Below, piece after piece: positions 38,701 through 52,762 of a stretch of 64,000 bases of DNA. This stretch comes from Rotaria macrura (lineage: Eukaryota > Rotifera > Eurotatoria > Philodinida > Philodinidae), in NCBI GenBank assembly GCA_900239685.1, contig OENT01000067.1, positions 62,001 to 126,000 of the forward strand, given 5' to 3'. The stretch's first letter is position 1. Every line of letters starts with the position of its first letter. A program made the translations under genes and the position numbers. The notes under the pieces are model-generated. The model was not told where the DNA came from, ran no database searches, and saw nothing but the letters and a program-made list of their open reading frames with translations.

Positions 38701-39789
38701 TTGTTCATATGTTTGATTAGGTGGTAAGAGATCTGGTTTTCGTTCGTTGGAAACTTTTTCTTTTAATATTTGTTCATCGTTTTGTTCGTATATACTTGAT
38801 AAGAAAGCATCTAATTGTTCACGTTTATCTTTGATTGCATCTTTTACTCGATCGGCACGCTCAATAATATATCGAGCTAGTGAGGAATTACCTTGTTGGA
38901 TATTACTGCAAAAAAGTGTCTGAGATTTATTCTTCAATAAAAAATCATGATCCGATACAGTTGATAGTAATTCTTGTGGTGAATACCATGACGGTACCAT
39001 AAATGAAGATGAATGTTGAGATCTTTTATCTGTTATAGTAATATCTAATGTAAGTTTTGGATGAGGACAAAGTAGACGAATAAGGTCTTGGTTTAACCAT
39101 AGACCAACATCAGCACATTGCAGAGTTTCATACAACAATATTCCAGGACCGAAGCGTTCGCCATGGCAATATAAACCCTTTAAAAAAGTCGAAATAATTC
39201 ATCATGAAGATTGACATTCTTTCCAATGAAATATAACCTTAAATTCTGAAATATTTGGATCATGAAAAGTTCCAAATCCATGTTGTCTATCAGCAAAAAA
39301 TGTACCTGTAAACATACGACCATCAGACCAAGATACAACACCTTTACCATGTTTTTTCTCTCCATAAATATCTCCTACATATGTCTCCAAAGTATATAGA
39401 ACAACATTCATTTCTTTTCTTTTTTATTCAAATAAAATCTTACATATTCTTCTTTTGTTGTTATACTTGGTGTATGCTGTCTAGTACTACTACTTGTTGA
39501 TGCCGTATTTCCAGTAACATTGATAGGGGAAGTACTAATTCTTTGTTGATTATTGCTACTACGATGAGTGTCATTATTAATCGTCTTATCATCGTCTGAG
39601 GATGAATCCATATTTGCTGAAGGCATAAAAAATAGGGGTAACACTTGAAAATTCATGTTTTTTTTTTATTATTCTGTTACCAGTTTCGTTTATCTCAGGT
39701 GATACATTTCGAATCGTATCATCTACGATGGGGTCTGTCATTTGTTCTTGATTCGTAGTATCCATTGGTATAGCTGTGCCGGTTATCAT
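35712..39789 (-). CDS. ANKMY1: ANKMY1-like protein: MORN, ankyrin repeats and MYND zinc finger
   Basis: Fourteen exons: 39789-39681, 39616-39444, 39384-39238, 39177-38622, 38551-38069, 37992-37908, 37849-37531, 37473-37168, 37088-36981, 36929-36773, 36705-36603, 36564-36356, 36272-36247 and 35957-35712. All are in phase, giving 1008 aa (vertebrate ANKMY1 is about 940). Order: a disordered Ser/Thr/Asn-rich N-terminus (1-93); MORN-type repeats near 95-145 (YVGDIYGEKKHGKGVV, MFTGTFFADRQHGFGTF); a linker; ankyrin repeats from about 340 to 720 (GLTALHFATYNAHMNVANTL, TPLHIACGSLSENAADIVRL, GRTPLHIACTREATTETLNI); a MYND finger at about 864-904 with all eight ligands (CATC, CKRC, CSKAC, H-x3-C); then a basic tail. 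This domain order is diagnostic. Probably a protein-interaction scaffold; ciliary or germline roles are suggested for the family but are not visible here. Exon 13 is a 26-nt microexon. Confidence 0.93.
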
Positions 39790-42700
39790 GTTTATTTTCT
39801 TATCGCCAATCCGTTGCTGAAAACGATACTAAACTAAAATGAACAGTCGATTGACTAAAGAATTTTCAAGTTAATAAAAGAATATTCCACTTCACATAAG
39901 TGAGTGAGTCATGGAAATGAAAAAATACACCAGCCATTTACAACTTGCGATGCCTAGGAAATACTATGCTTCGCCATCATTTTATTTTTAACCAATCATC
40001 AACAGATGCCGCAAATCTATCGAAAATATTTATCTTGTAACTGAATATGTATTTAATCTATGGCACTCTGTCAGATTATTGAATTAGTATTATTTTCAAC
40101 TGAAAATTAAGAAAAGAAAAATATCCCTTCAACTATCTAAGTCAAGGTAGTGCACTGTTTTCTTTATATATCTTATGCATGGGGACGCATAATACAAGAC
40201 ATTCTTTCAACGTTGATATTCTTATGAAAAAGAAAAGATGTTGTTTGGTCACTTAAATACTATATTTTATTTCAAAAACTTTTCTCGAAGTGAAATATTG
40301 TTGAAAAACAAAATGAAAGTCGAACATGTTTCGTGCGGAATACTGTTGTCTCGCATTTATTTCAACATGCTTTGCTATAATCTCTTTGCGTTAGAAAAAT
40401 AACTATGACCATTATTATTGTGAAGTAATAAAACTTTTTCCTACTTATCAGCTAAACTATTTTAAAAACGTAGTAGTTTGAGAAAATGAAAATCTTCTCA
40501 GACGTACATACCGTTTTCATGTAAAGTTTACACTGGTGAGTTAATACATCGGTTTGGACTACGAAATAGAGTAAGTGTAAATAAATCAAACGAATTCAAA
40601 TTGATTAGAACATATTTTGACTATATATTTATTTTGAAGATTGTGAAACTAAGATTGAAATTGAACTCACATGTTTACCTATCACAATTGACGATACTAC
40701 ATTAGTACAAAAAAAAAGAAATTCTGATAAGAATTTCTTGTTATTTATAGTTAGAGCATTATACTAATTGAATTTCCCACTTAAGACTAGAGCTTCTTTT
40801 AGCAAAAAAGAGTGTATAACTGTTCTTTTTTATCGCGATACTTTACTTCAATTTCAGACCGATTTCTTTACGCCTTTAACAATAACTTCCTGTTTTGTCC
40901 ACCCGAAAGATGTTGCTTATGTTGTTCTCAATAGAAGTTTGAATGGTTTTATAACGTAAGCATTCAATGAATAATACTGTGTGGGATTTCGTTCTCTCCG
41001 AGTACAATTTACGACTTATTTCGATATAAGTAATATTTTCATTTGTGTTGTCTTCTTTTCTTTTTTTTTTATTTCTTTATGCTACGCATTATGTGGATCT
41101 TTTTTCTTCGACAGTTGAATTCATGTATTGCAAAAACATTCATTTGCTTATCTTACGTTTTCTTCGTGTTGTCTCTACCTCTCACTTACCAATTTATATG
41201 ACTATGTAGAAATTGAATGCAATATTCTAATCGGATAAACATTCTTACTGATAAATACATACCTTTTTCTTCTTCTAATTGTTAATCAAAATATTGTGGT
41301 CTTGGTGCATATATCTAGAAAAAAAAACATGCGAAAATATTCAATGTACTGCATAGCTATGATTCTACAATGAGATATATGAATAACCATGACAATTTTC
41401 ATATATTAAATTATTACTTAACAATGATGCTTTTAGTCGTACAAAATTTGACATATACAGTAAAATCTCTACTTATGAGTACCTCTCGATTGTGTACACC
41501 TCCTTATTCTGAGCCGTGAACGCTTTTTTCTCAGCCTCGTGAGTAAAAATAAACTCCAGAATGTGAGCAGCGTATGTTCTACCAATCATGTGAAGAACGA
41601 GAAATAAATATTTCTATGCATATTGCATTGTAATAAACGATAAAGTAACACATAAGGATGAGATAGACTATTCATTTGGTATTAAGAAGAAGAAAAAAAC
41701 TTCTTAGATAGTAAGAGTAGCCATTAGTCAGAAATTTCGTCACATTGCCAAAACGGTTCATTATATATTTTAATTGATGATTTTAATCAAACAGGTGAAT
41801 TTTAACATGCAGAAGAAAAAACAGAGATAAGAAGGAAGCTTCACCAACGATTAGTGGGGCAATTCAAATTGTTCACCGATTACGTTTATTTGCTCTTATG
41901 CAACATATATTCAAATTTATCGAGCTTTAGATAAAATTGAATTCAAACTTACAGATATTTATTTTGATTCAAAGATTTCTATTCAAAGCACTACTAAAAA
42001 TTATTTTAGGAAAGATTAGTTTTGTTTAAGAAAAATAGATGATTATTTGAATGAAAAGTCATCTTTAAAAAAAAAAGAAAAAAGTCATCTTACATTATCG
42101 AACAGCGAATATGAATAAGTTTTCATCATTTGAACAAAAAAAATTTAAAAGCCTTCCGATAATGAGCACCTCCGTAAACTGATCACTTTTTCTCAATTCC
42201 AACGGTGCTCACATTAGAGAGACTTTACTGTTGATTATCATCAATATTCTGTGCACTTACATGCTTATTACTTTTTTTTACAGTGTTTTCTAAATTGTAG
42301 ATATATCTAGAAAGTAGCAATGACGATTTCAATCAATTACACATGAACTATCGATAAATTTTACTTTGCAAACACATGACTAAAGCTGTGAACTAATAGT
42401 AGCAGTTTTTAGTGGAATAGCTGCTTTTTTTGTTTCATCCTAACAATCACCATTTCCAGTATATATCAACATGTCGATGCTTGTACATCAACTATGAAGT
42501 ATATTATCATTCATTTACTTCGAGAAATTGTGTTCCATCAATCATCCGTGACTCAAACAATTTATTTATCAGTATTGATCAATGCAGGACAATATGAAAT
42601 GAATTTCTATGCTAAAAACTACTACATGACATTGTTGAGATATTCTATACTTTGAGACTGGTGACATCAAAGAGAAAACATAGTCTTTTGTTTGTTTTTT

Positions 42701-44908
42701 TCAAAGCTTTATGACAAACATATTCATCAAGGATACATTCGTTGAACTTTTGAAGATTTTATCATGAAGACACTTCACATTGAAGTACTCTTATGAAAAT
42801 ATCAGTAGACATGTATGAACTATGAAACAATTAACTAATACTTTTAAACACGTAGATGAATTGTTCGTGTTCTGCATTTAGTGAGCAAGCATAAATATCT
42901 ACAAGGTTGAGAGTGTGTCCATGACGTAATTAATCTCATTGAGTGTTGATTCTGATAAAATATGAGCTCTCGACAGCGATTCTTTTCAACAAAAGACACT
43001 TAGCAAAACCATAGTTCTGATGGAAAATTTGACCTAGCCATGAATTAATCACTATGAAAGTCACAATCGTAAAAGTGATAAGAGAACATCTTTTCACATA
43101 AAAACTGAATATGACATGACTTAAATTTTGAAAAAAAACGCGAAGTATTGTTACATACTGAACAGAATATGAATGAGAATACGACCTTTTACAAATGAAT
43201 AAGTCATTTTACTTATTTATGCATCATAAACTAAGACAAGAACCTTCATCGTCTATGATAGCACGTCGGTAGATTTCTTAATAGTTTTAATTAGGTATAG
43301 TTTCCAATCAGAGAAAATGTTGAAAAGTAAGGAGTATGATAGAATGTCCTTGATAACAATATATCCAACATAGCTTCGATTATTTTATTAATTCAAATCT
43401 TTATACTGCTCACGAGTAAGAATATCTACTTTAGATATATATAATGCCATCGATGTGTATTAATTTCTAGTTTAAAGAGAAGACTACTGATCTTCGTTTT
43501 GTGAGATTGAACTTGATCGAGTTCCATCATACATTTACGAAACATACACTTTTCGTACTATAGTCGGTATTTGGATTCGAAAACTCATGAAATGATTATA
43601 AATATACGTAGTTATATTGAAAAAAGTTTTGATTTTTAAAAAGTCAATATTGGTATTGTAGTGAAAAGTAAGTCACTCTTGATAATTAAACTGAAGATAA
43701 TTAATATAAATATTAAAAGAAAAGTAAAGCAAAGAAAAAATATCACGTCATTTCTACAAGCTTATAGTCTGTTCTATTTAGAATAGCATTAAGTAATTAC
43801 TAAAAAGTATACGAACCAAATATTCGGTTCATATATACGTTCTAGAATCAACCTTTGCTGCTTGCTATATACCATCGTCGATAGTGATGTACAGATTTCA
43901 TGACCAGTAGCTCAACTACTTATTCCAGTTATGACAGTAGACACTTTAGGTGAATCATTTTTTTCGTCGTCATGCTATTCGAGAATGAGCATCTTATACA
44001 CATACTACTTAACGGAATTTTGAAGTACACAAATGATTCTTGCTCCGATTTTTATTCATATTGTTGTGAGCATGTGACGAGTCACTAGAAAACACGAATC
44101 GATTACCAAGAATAGTTGAGTGCGTGAAGGATGTATTCAAAAATATTCGGGAATACATGGATCATCTATCCGTCAAAGTTTTATCATCGTTTAACGAACA
44201 AACAAATGTTCTTCGTATCAGAAAGGATAGAATTATATTTTTCATCTGATTGCTACAACGTACTTTCATCTGAAGTGTATCCCATGCTGATGAGCGAGTC
44301 GTATTTGGGCGGCATAGACTTGCTCGTCTTTCTAAATTGCACTATTTAACAGATGTATTAATCGACGTCACTAGGAAAATATGTGTAGATTATCGTTGAT
44401 ATTTTTGGTTTTTAAAATTTACACTTGAATTTTTCGCATACATTTATTGACGAGGTTATGGTATGTATGTTCCCATGAAGAAGATAAATCATGGTATGTA
44501 ATAATGTTATAGCAAATTAGGAACCAGAGATTTCTCGCAAAATTTTCATTTTGATAATCATCGTCGTTATTGTCATCTGATTGAATCGATAAAACATCAA
44601 CGTTGAGATTTATTTCAACAAGAATCATATCATTCAGACTTCTCTTGTACCTGATAATATTTATGCTTACGATAATTGTCTTTCATTGATTTTTGAAAAA
44701 TGTTCTCACGCTAAGGATCATAGGACAGTAGACCGTGTATTCTTTTTATTTTCGCTCAATCAATGAAAATATTTTCATCGTCGAATTTTCAATGAAACGA
44801 TGATTAGTTATTTATTTATTTTGATATAATTATCATTGAGTTGTGTTACTTTTACATGTTAAACGAAGAGAAAAATATCGAAGTTCAAAAAAGAAAACTG
44901 AACAGTAT
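39790..44908. other. Intergenic region (5.1 kb), one transposon-like element, no supported gene
   Basis: AT-rich, with many short unsupported ORFs. A terminal-inverted-repeat element lies at 41458-42230. The minus-strand leader of the ANKMY1-like gene has a pyrimidine-rich acceptor-like CGTTTTCAG, whose AG (39817-39818) lies 28 bp upstream of its ATG. Confidence 0.55.
41458..42230. mobile_element. Non-autonomous element with CAGTAAA ends (Tc1/mariner-pogo-like)
   Basis: The left end reads CAGTAAAATCTCTACTTATG and the right end, complemented, CAGTAAAGTCTCTCTAATGT, followed on both sides by GAGYACC. These are imperfect inverted repeats of about 27 bp. CAGT-starting ends with CTCT a few bases inside are typical of pogo/Tigger-type elements, which insert at TA; the left flank is TA but the right is not, so the site is degraded or the border is off. 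Motifs resembling GAGCACCTCC recur just inside both ends. 773 bp, no transposase ORF. Confidence 0.6.
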
Positions 44909-45575
44909 TCAAACTCGTCCACGTGTCTTGCTATTGATAATAGCTGTTGATATATCGACTTGAGCCGCTGCTGTATCTTCTCTTGGTAGTCGAACTATTT
45001 CCGAACCAAATCTACCATAGACTTCGAGACATTTCGGTTTTGGACAAAAAATTCGACGACAAATATAACAAGGCCACACGCAGAGTAATGTCATCCAAAG
45101 AAGAAAGAAAAACGTTGGCTGTTCGCCACGACATTCACGAATTTGATCAATATCACTTAAGAAAATAGCCGAATCCGTATGTGAAGAATCTTCATCATCA
45201 CCACCACAACAACCGATGTGCTCTTGATAACGTGTCAAAAGACGAATATCAGTGAGAACAGTATGATTTGAACCATTACAACAACATGACTCGTCTTTGT
45301 ATTCCCATTCACGGAATACTTTTTCATTGGCTATCAAATTAAATGTGTTATTTATTGTCCTGTAATATAGTTGAGGTTGATGAGTAGCGACTTGGCCAGG
45401 TCCACTATACCTAGATGAAACCTGAATGAATCAAGTTTATCAAGGATTATTAGGGAACAGCATTTTTCCTGTACTCCATTTTAGTAATTATCTTGTGAGA
45501 ATGAGAAAAACAACCGATACTATGTTATTCAAAGTTCGTTTTAACTTACATATTTTGATTTCCCATGTAATTCAT
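44909..45575 (-). CDS. Cysteine-rich membrane-associated protein, 175 aa, unidentified
   Basis: Two exons: 45575-45550 (ATG, eight codons plus two bases) and 45410-44909, with an intron of 139 bp. The second exon is open well upstream of its first Met. Joining it to the small first exon gives MNYMGNQNMYSGPGQV as the start. Residues 45-85 contain three Cys clusters (DESCCCNGSNH, GCCGGDDED) and an acidic loop. The segment TVLTDIRLLTRYQE...AIFLSDIDQIRE looks like paired beta strands of a compact domain, perhaps PH-like. A hydrophobic stretch at 109-125 (FFFLLWMTLLCVWPCYI) is followed by CRRIFCPKPKCLEV, then EVYGRFGSEIVRLPRED. I do not know the family. A membrane or acylated peripheral protein is likely. 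Codon use resembles the other genes. Confidence 0.7.
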
Positions 45576-48500
45576 GATTGATTCAATCGAAAAATTTCTT
45601 ATTAAAAAATGAATATGTGATGTCCTGTTTATTTCTATATACAACGAGAAAAAAGCTTGACGAAGAATCATAGTCAAATATAAGTACCTAAACGGCTTCA
45701 TGAATTATATTGGATTTTTTTCTCTTTTCCTGCTATCGACGTCTTTCATTAGTATGAGAAAGCATCAGCACATGACTCTATGCTAGTTTAGTAACAATGA
45801 AGAAAAGCATCGGAAGCCGACATGATTAGTTGCAGTCACTTTTATTTTTCGTTTGTGCGATTCAATATTATAATGAATTGGTAAAAACGCCAATGCTGAA
45901 CGGTAGAACAAATAGTTGATATTAGCTTAGTTCTTTTATAACTAAATTAGTGACGATACAGATTGGAAGCTAAATAAAATCTAGTACTAGAAACAAAAGT
46001 TCTTTACTTGTGTAATACAGAAAATATTTTGCTTCGTCAATGCCAGTCAAGAAGATTGGATCTCTCCGACTAGAAACAAATCAAATTGTTGATTTGTCGA
46101 TAACAGTTCAGTATCATTAGTTTAAATGATGTCTCTGAAAAGAATATATGAAGCACAGGTCGATGTTTTGTTCGATAAATGGAAAGTTCAGAAGACACCA
46201 AACAAACAAAAAGAGAATAATGTAGAACAACAACAACAAAAAACATATGCCGAACGATTACTTGTTTGAAAATTTTGTATGATAAACGATTAAATTAGGT
46301 CATTGAAAACATCTAGTTATGAAACAATTAATAAAGAAAAGAAAAACATCTCATTTTGTATCAACCCAACGAAGGGTTACGCTGTTCTTGAGCATCTTTC
46401 TTAATCATGATAGTAAAAATGTCAAATAAAAATTCTAATCTAACTATTAGAGAAATAGATTAGGGATTCAAAATATTCGGCTTTTAACAATCAGCACGTG
46501 TACGTTTCTATGTTGAACACAGAGCTCGTCAAATTTAGAGCCTACGATAGTCTCAACAATCTATAGAGGATTATCATAGGAGAATTCAGAATGGGACAAG
46601 AACGGATTATATGAGAACATATAATTCTAATTGAATGCGATTGTTCTTTCGTATTTTCAATACGTGTACCACGGTTGAAAAAAGATTCGCAACTGTTTCT
46701 AAATTAAGTACACTTGGAAGAAAATACAGTAATTTTGTTTTTGTTTCATTACAACTCTTGAAAAAAAGAATTTTCGAATCGTATAATGAAGAAAAAAATT
46801 GAATCATAATGAAGTCATAGGGTTCGTAAAAAGACTCGTTATATTCTTTGAAAATTCACTTATTTTGTCCCAGAGATGTGTCTTAACTGTGTAATTTTAA
46901 GCATTGCAGTTGAGTATAAATTTTCTCAGTGTTTATTAATATTCCATAGGTTTATCGTGTTGATCTTCTGCACTTTTGTGTTACTTTACACAAGTTTATT
47001 TTAAAAAAATCATTCGATTTCATGCAGATATTTATCAATTCAACGACATGATACATCAATTTTTCATTTTGCTCAACTCCAATGAATTCACTCTTCGTGA
47101 TGTTTCAAACCTACTGTTGATATCAATCGTGAATAAGTTCAACAGTTGTCACTATGCGTCCTTTCGATTTCGACGAATTCAACAAGTACTATGCCAAAAC
47201 AAACATAAATATGGAAAGTTTCAATAGAAAGAATATCCTTATCAACTCTTCACCAGTGTATCTACACGATGTACAAACGACTCAGTAATTTTTATTATAC
47301 ATTCATGTTGATCATGAATCTTAACAACATTTTTTGTGACAGTATCAATAGTATAAACTATTTTATTTTTCCATAGTATTCTATATTTTGTTAATTAAAA
47401 TAGTTCGATACAGTTTTTCTAAGCCAAGGAATGTACGTATTATCGAAAGGTACTCATAAGTACAACTTAAATTATGATTCTTCTTTAGCCACACCTATCT
47501 CATTTGATTATATATTTGAAATTGGTTCACACCAAATCGCATTTTCTACTTTTAATATGAGACCTAATGCGTTGAATCGCGACTATTATGGATGATGTTT
47601 TTGTTTCTCTAGAAAGAATTATTTCCTAGACTAAACCTTCGGACAACATAGATAATATTTCATTTAATGGTATGGTCTAAACTCATACATATCAAAGGCA
47701 CAAAAAATTCTTTTTCAATAAAGATACCAGAACTCAACTCTCGATAGAGATAATGCCAAATGAAGAGTTTACTCTATTGGTGATACATTTAATCATAATT
47801 CAATCATGTCTACTGTTCTATATTTACAACAATCGTTGATGCACTTGACGATATATTTTGAAAAAACCTATTCATAATCTCAAATTTGGTTCTACCACTG
47901 ATAATATGACTTTTGATTGAACATATGGAATCGATTGATCTTTTCGTTTCCATAGAGTTAATATCTAAATTCAGTATGCAAGTAATAAAAGTGGCTACTG
48001 GTAGAGATAATTCATGGCTAAAAAGCTTTTAGCGCAATACATGTGGAATTAAAAATGTGACGCATGATGTAACTGCTTTTTCTAATTACTTGGAAGCTGT
48101 TCGAAAAACAAGCATCCAACATCAATCTTGATAAGCTGTTTTTATTTCTAAATCGACAAATTTGATGTGCATTTAACTGTCTTTTCTATTCTTCCTAAGA
48201 TAGACACATTACAGATTCGAATCGTGTATAATTTGGCATAAATTCAAAGAATAATAACTCTCTATTTTCTTTCGGTCCCTTTAATGTTTAAATAAAAGAA
48301 AATATCTTACATATGGGCGTAAATAATCTTTGATTGCAGTAAAAAAAAACAAAGAACTCAAGTTCAAAATTCTCTTCAATCTGTTGGAATTTCGAATCTT
48401 TTTATCACTTCGATGAACGACTAAATATTTTCTATTGAAATAGTTATTTCTACAATAGAATTTTCGTACTTGATGTATAGGCAACAGTTTTCATTTCTTG

Positions 48501-51500
48501 AAATTCATCAACAAAAAAAAACAGGCAACATTGTATGAGAAGCTATTTCGTCGAATAGAAACTCAACATATCGATGCTGACAATTAGTACGCATTGATAG
48601 GATACAAGAAATTAAAAAAGATATCTATTCAGTCGAGCTTTCGTAACCATTTCATCATCAACTAGGATGAATATTATCAATTTATTTCAATGATTTTGCA
48701 ATTATATATTTATGCATAAAGTAAAACCAACGTAGTGAAGACCATCAAACGTATTACAGAGGATTCTGCATTTTGAATGAATTTGATCAAGTTTCTTATT
48801 TGATTTTCACAATATGTATATATACATATTACATGAGCTTACAAAGATATATTCAATTCATTTAGTCTTATGATATTTGACGACTACTGATTATAGCTTA
48901 TCGATTAACAACGATTATGTTAAGTGATCTATCGAGGCTACATCAAAATTTTATGAAGAGATAGGCTAATTAAAATTCAACATGAATTGGCTTCTTTAGT
49001 CCTATGAAAAAAAATGTCAAATATTGAAATAGATTTTCTGACTCAATCATCAAAGACAAAACAAACATAAACAGCAGATTTTAACATTTTCAAGCATTCA
49101 ACAGCAGTAAGTTTTAATGATGTTTTTAGTATGAAAATACAAGACTTTATATTATTTGTTGATTCAAATCAAAATCTTATGTGATATTTCTACTTTCTTC
49201 AAGTCATTTATCGATATTTTAAGACTGAATGTGATCTTCATCGTATAATATACTTGGAATATTTTAAGGATTTTTGTACATATTTATTTCTATTGTTAAT
49301 CATACAATTAAAACCATAGCATTCGACTGAAACAAGAACATGTATGATTTCAATGAATGCAATTTCAATATCACCATGAAGCATGCAAATGAAAAAAGCC
49401 CAATCCTATTGATGAACGAGAGACACTTATCTTCGGCAAGTCATCTATTTCAAACATATTCTAACTTTTTTCCTATTATTCAAAGTGTTCCATGCTGTCA
49501 AAAACAATCATAAGAACACTCATTATTCTAATTATTAATGAAAATCTGAAGGAGGAAATCAATTCCATGTGTAGAATTGGAGTTATTTATAACAACAAAC
49601 CATGTTTTATCAGCCCTACTCATAAAATATAGTATTATCTTTCATAAGCATTTCTGCTGATTCACAATCAAAGAATTTATTACGGGATATAGAGAACACC
49701 CATGCTTACCTGCAAAATAAATCTGATGTCAAACCTATTCAGAACTTTGAAATCTTACGAAATTTTTTGAGTCTCGTAGAAGTCCACAGTTGTTCGGTAT
49801 AAAAGTCTATAATGATTATTTACAATCGATGATTCTAATAAGATATTCGATACAGATCATGGAATCGAAACCGTGCGATCATAATTGATGCATTATTCCA
49901 ATATGATTCATAAATAATTAAAAGATGTTAAAAATAAATGCTATTGTGTAATCTCATTTTTTACAGAACTCGAACGCCTCTCATTCTAATAAAAACACTG
50001 GGCTATTTCATATAAATTGATTACAAATAGATTGTTTTCTTTTCATAGAATTAGGATTCTCTCAAAGTAAGAATCGTACAAAAAAATTGACCACAATGTT
50101 GCAACTATGAGATATACTTATGTGACTTTCGTTTAATGTTTCTACAAATCAATGGCTAAGATTTAGACAAAAAAAAACAAATCGTGTCTGAAAAAATCAG
50201 AGCTGAATAAAACTGAAGTTAGACTACTACAATTATTGTTTCGTTAATGAACTTGAACTTGAACTTAATTAAGAGACTTTTTAGCACGATCAATAAAACA
50301 ATTAGGAAAATATTCTTTCGGAGATAGTTCTCTCTTTGTTCAAGTTTTATTAACTTGTAACATGATACGATTGAAAATAAATAAAAAACCTGAGAACAAT
50401 CCTCCATAGCACTTGGATAGTTTACAATACGTTGTAGATATCAATAAAAATCTATTGAATTATCTCTCGCGCGTGTTCTTTACCGTACGAAATCTTATCT
50501 ATCCCGCGAATGAATTTGAGTTGTAATCAAATGAGATATTCGAATGATTCACATAAAATCTATGGAATATATGGAACACGACTGTTGGTGATCACATGAT
50601 ACGTAAACGATGTAGTCAAGTATAATTCTTCGTAATTAAACGTTAAAAAATAAGTGATCAGCAATAAATGTTGAAATGCACTGTAATAGTGAATTGCGCG
50701 ATTTATGGTATGACATCTATCATACTTCATTATATTCAAGGGCATCTACTATTCATACTGATTTCTATCATGTAATCTGATAGAACACTACCAAGTATAG
50801 TCAAGAGAGACTGTTTCCGATGGCCCATAGGTCTTCAATAGCGCCGATGTGATTTCATTATAATTATCTGGAGAAGAAAGTAATCGAACAGACACGGAAG
50901 TAATGCTTCGATCGAGTAGAAATTCGATTCTCTAGAAGTTTATGTTGCGTTAATGTAGAAACTTATTTGGATGTTGTATTTTTCAAGAAATGTCATCACG
51001 TTCGATGAATGTAGAATAATGTAGTTGACGTCCTTGAGAATTTTCCAGTGATTCAAAGTGTGTCAATAATTATATTATCCCGTGCTTGAAACTGCATCTA
51101 TTTGGCTAATGACATGTTCGATCTTGTATGTGTTTTCAAATAACATTGTTTCAACCTTTGTCTTTCCTTTTCGATCAATAGGATTTATTGACTTTCTTGA
51201 TATGCGCCCAGATTTTCTGCAGACGACAAATTTTTTCTGTGCTTAAGCAATTCCGTATTTTTTGATAATTACTGCTACTGATTGAAAATTTCATCACATC
51301 TAATCTATTTCCATTGTTAGATGCATATCACTGTCAAGCATTGATATGGATTGTGGCGACATGAAAATATAAATATTGGGTATTTCTCTGTAGCTTTTCA
51401 TTGTTAAGTTGTTAATATGTTCTTAGATAATTCGTGTTCAATGTCACATGCACATATTAAATTGTTTCAGATCACAGTTCAGTTATTTTAATAGTTGTTG

Positions 51501-52762
51501 TACTTTTGGGAAAAATATCTCATGCTAGAAATTGATTGGAGCTTTCTACAGATCTATCCAGACGAAGAAAATGCTCATTCTTTTCTTTTGTTTGTTATTT
51601 ATTGTTGCTATCCTTCATAATTCTCGCGTTTGTTTTCCTTGAGACTACACTTCCATCATCGTTCGCTTCATAATAAAAATCTTAGTAGCTGTAAACGTAT
51701 GAAAGTTTTTTGTAATTTGAGTAGTAATGTTATCTCAATTCGACTGTGTTTTTCCGAAAATGCATTATAGAAATCAAGAGAAATGTACTCAATATAGATT
51801 ATACTGTTGCTTTCTCTTCTCTTCTATTAAAGCTATCTAACATGTAATCTTATTTAGTCATGTCTTTATGAGATACACTTTATCATCATCAATCATTGAT
51901 GACATTTTAGTTAGGAAACAAAAAATCGATTTGTCGCCTGTTTAGATAGTTCATCGAAGAGTCGTCGTCCATTGCTGCTGATTTATGAAGTTCTATATCG
52001 ATAAGTAGCAAATGAATGAAGCCAACTACTTTACTCTAACTCTACATGATTCATACATAAGCATCGATTAAAAGATGATACTCATCGTTATGAATTTGTT
52101 TACACTGTGAAAATTGCAGCCAGGATTAAATAGTATCTTTAACCATAGGAGAAAAATTTTTTTAATTTCGTGAATTTTCACTAGTCCATGAGACCAGTCA
52201 TTTACATAATTAAGGATTATTTCTATAATTGAGTGTTTTCAATACCATTAAGATGTCAATTGAATATTCATGATAGTTGTCTGTCTAATATTATATAGAC
52301 TAAACGAGTTACATAAATTTTATTCGTTGTATGTATTTCTTTTCACTCAAAAATTGAGTTATAAAAAAATAATGCTAAACTTAGTATCTACCAAATACTG
52401 CCTGGCAGCCTCGTCCATCTACATATTTATGTTACTAACTAGTCGTTTATTTATTTTCCATTTCCGGTTTTAGATAATACATTGACATAACATTATTTTG
52501 ATAGATTTTACTCTAATGGTTTAACCAAACAAGTATAAATTATGCATCAATATTATGTATAATCGAATCTCTTTTACGATTCCTTCTAATAATTAATCCA
52601 TAAATTAAATAAGCGATATGGATTTTCACTGAATCATTCTTTTAAATAATATCTTATATCCGGTATTGTTTTTAACATCGTCAAAATTTTATTCGAAGTT
52701 AGTGACAAGACAAATCGTCATAAACGAGCTATTTCAAATTCAGTTTCATATAGGAGTAATCT
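45576..52762. other. Gene desert (7.2 kb), no supported gene
   Basis: The longest feature-free stretch of the window. AT-rich with only short AT-biased ORFs. An 83-codon ORF at 46976-47227 has slightly better codon use and may be a decayed exon, but no splice partner was found. No inverted-repeat element was recognised. Confidence 0.55.

Noticed and set aside
44131-44349. 72-codon plus-strand ORF
   Set aside because: No similarity recognised, no splice context, isolated in intergenic DNA.
46976-47227. 83-codon plus-strand ORF as a possible F-box relative or pseudogene
   Set aside because: Codon use is slightly better than background, but there is no F-box, repeat pattern or second exon.
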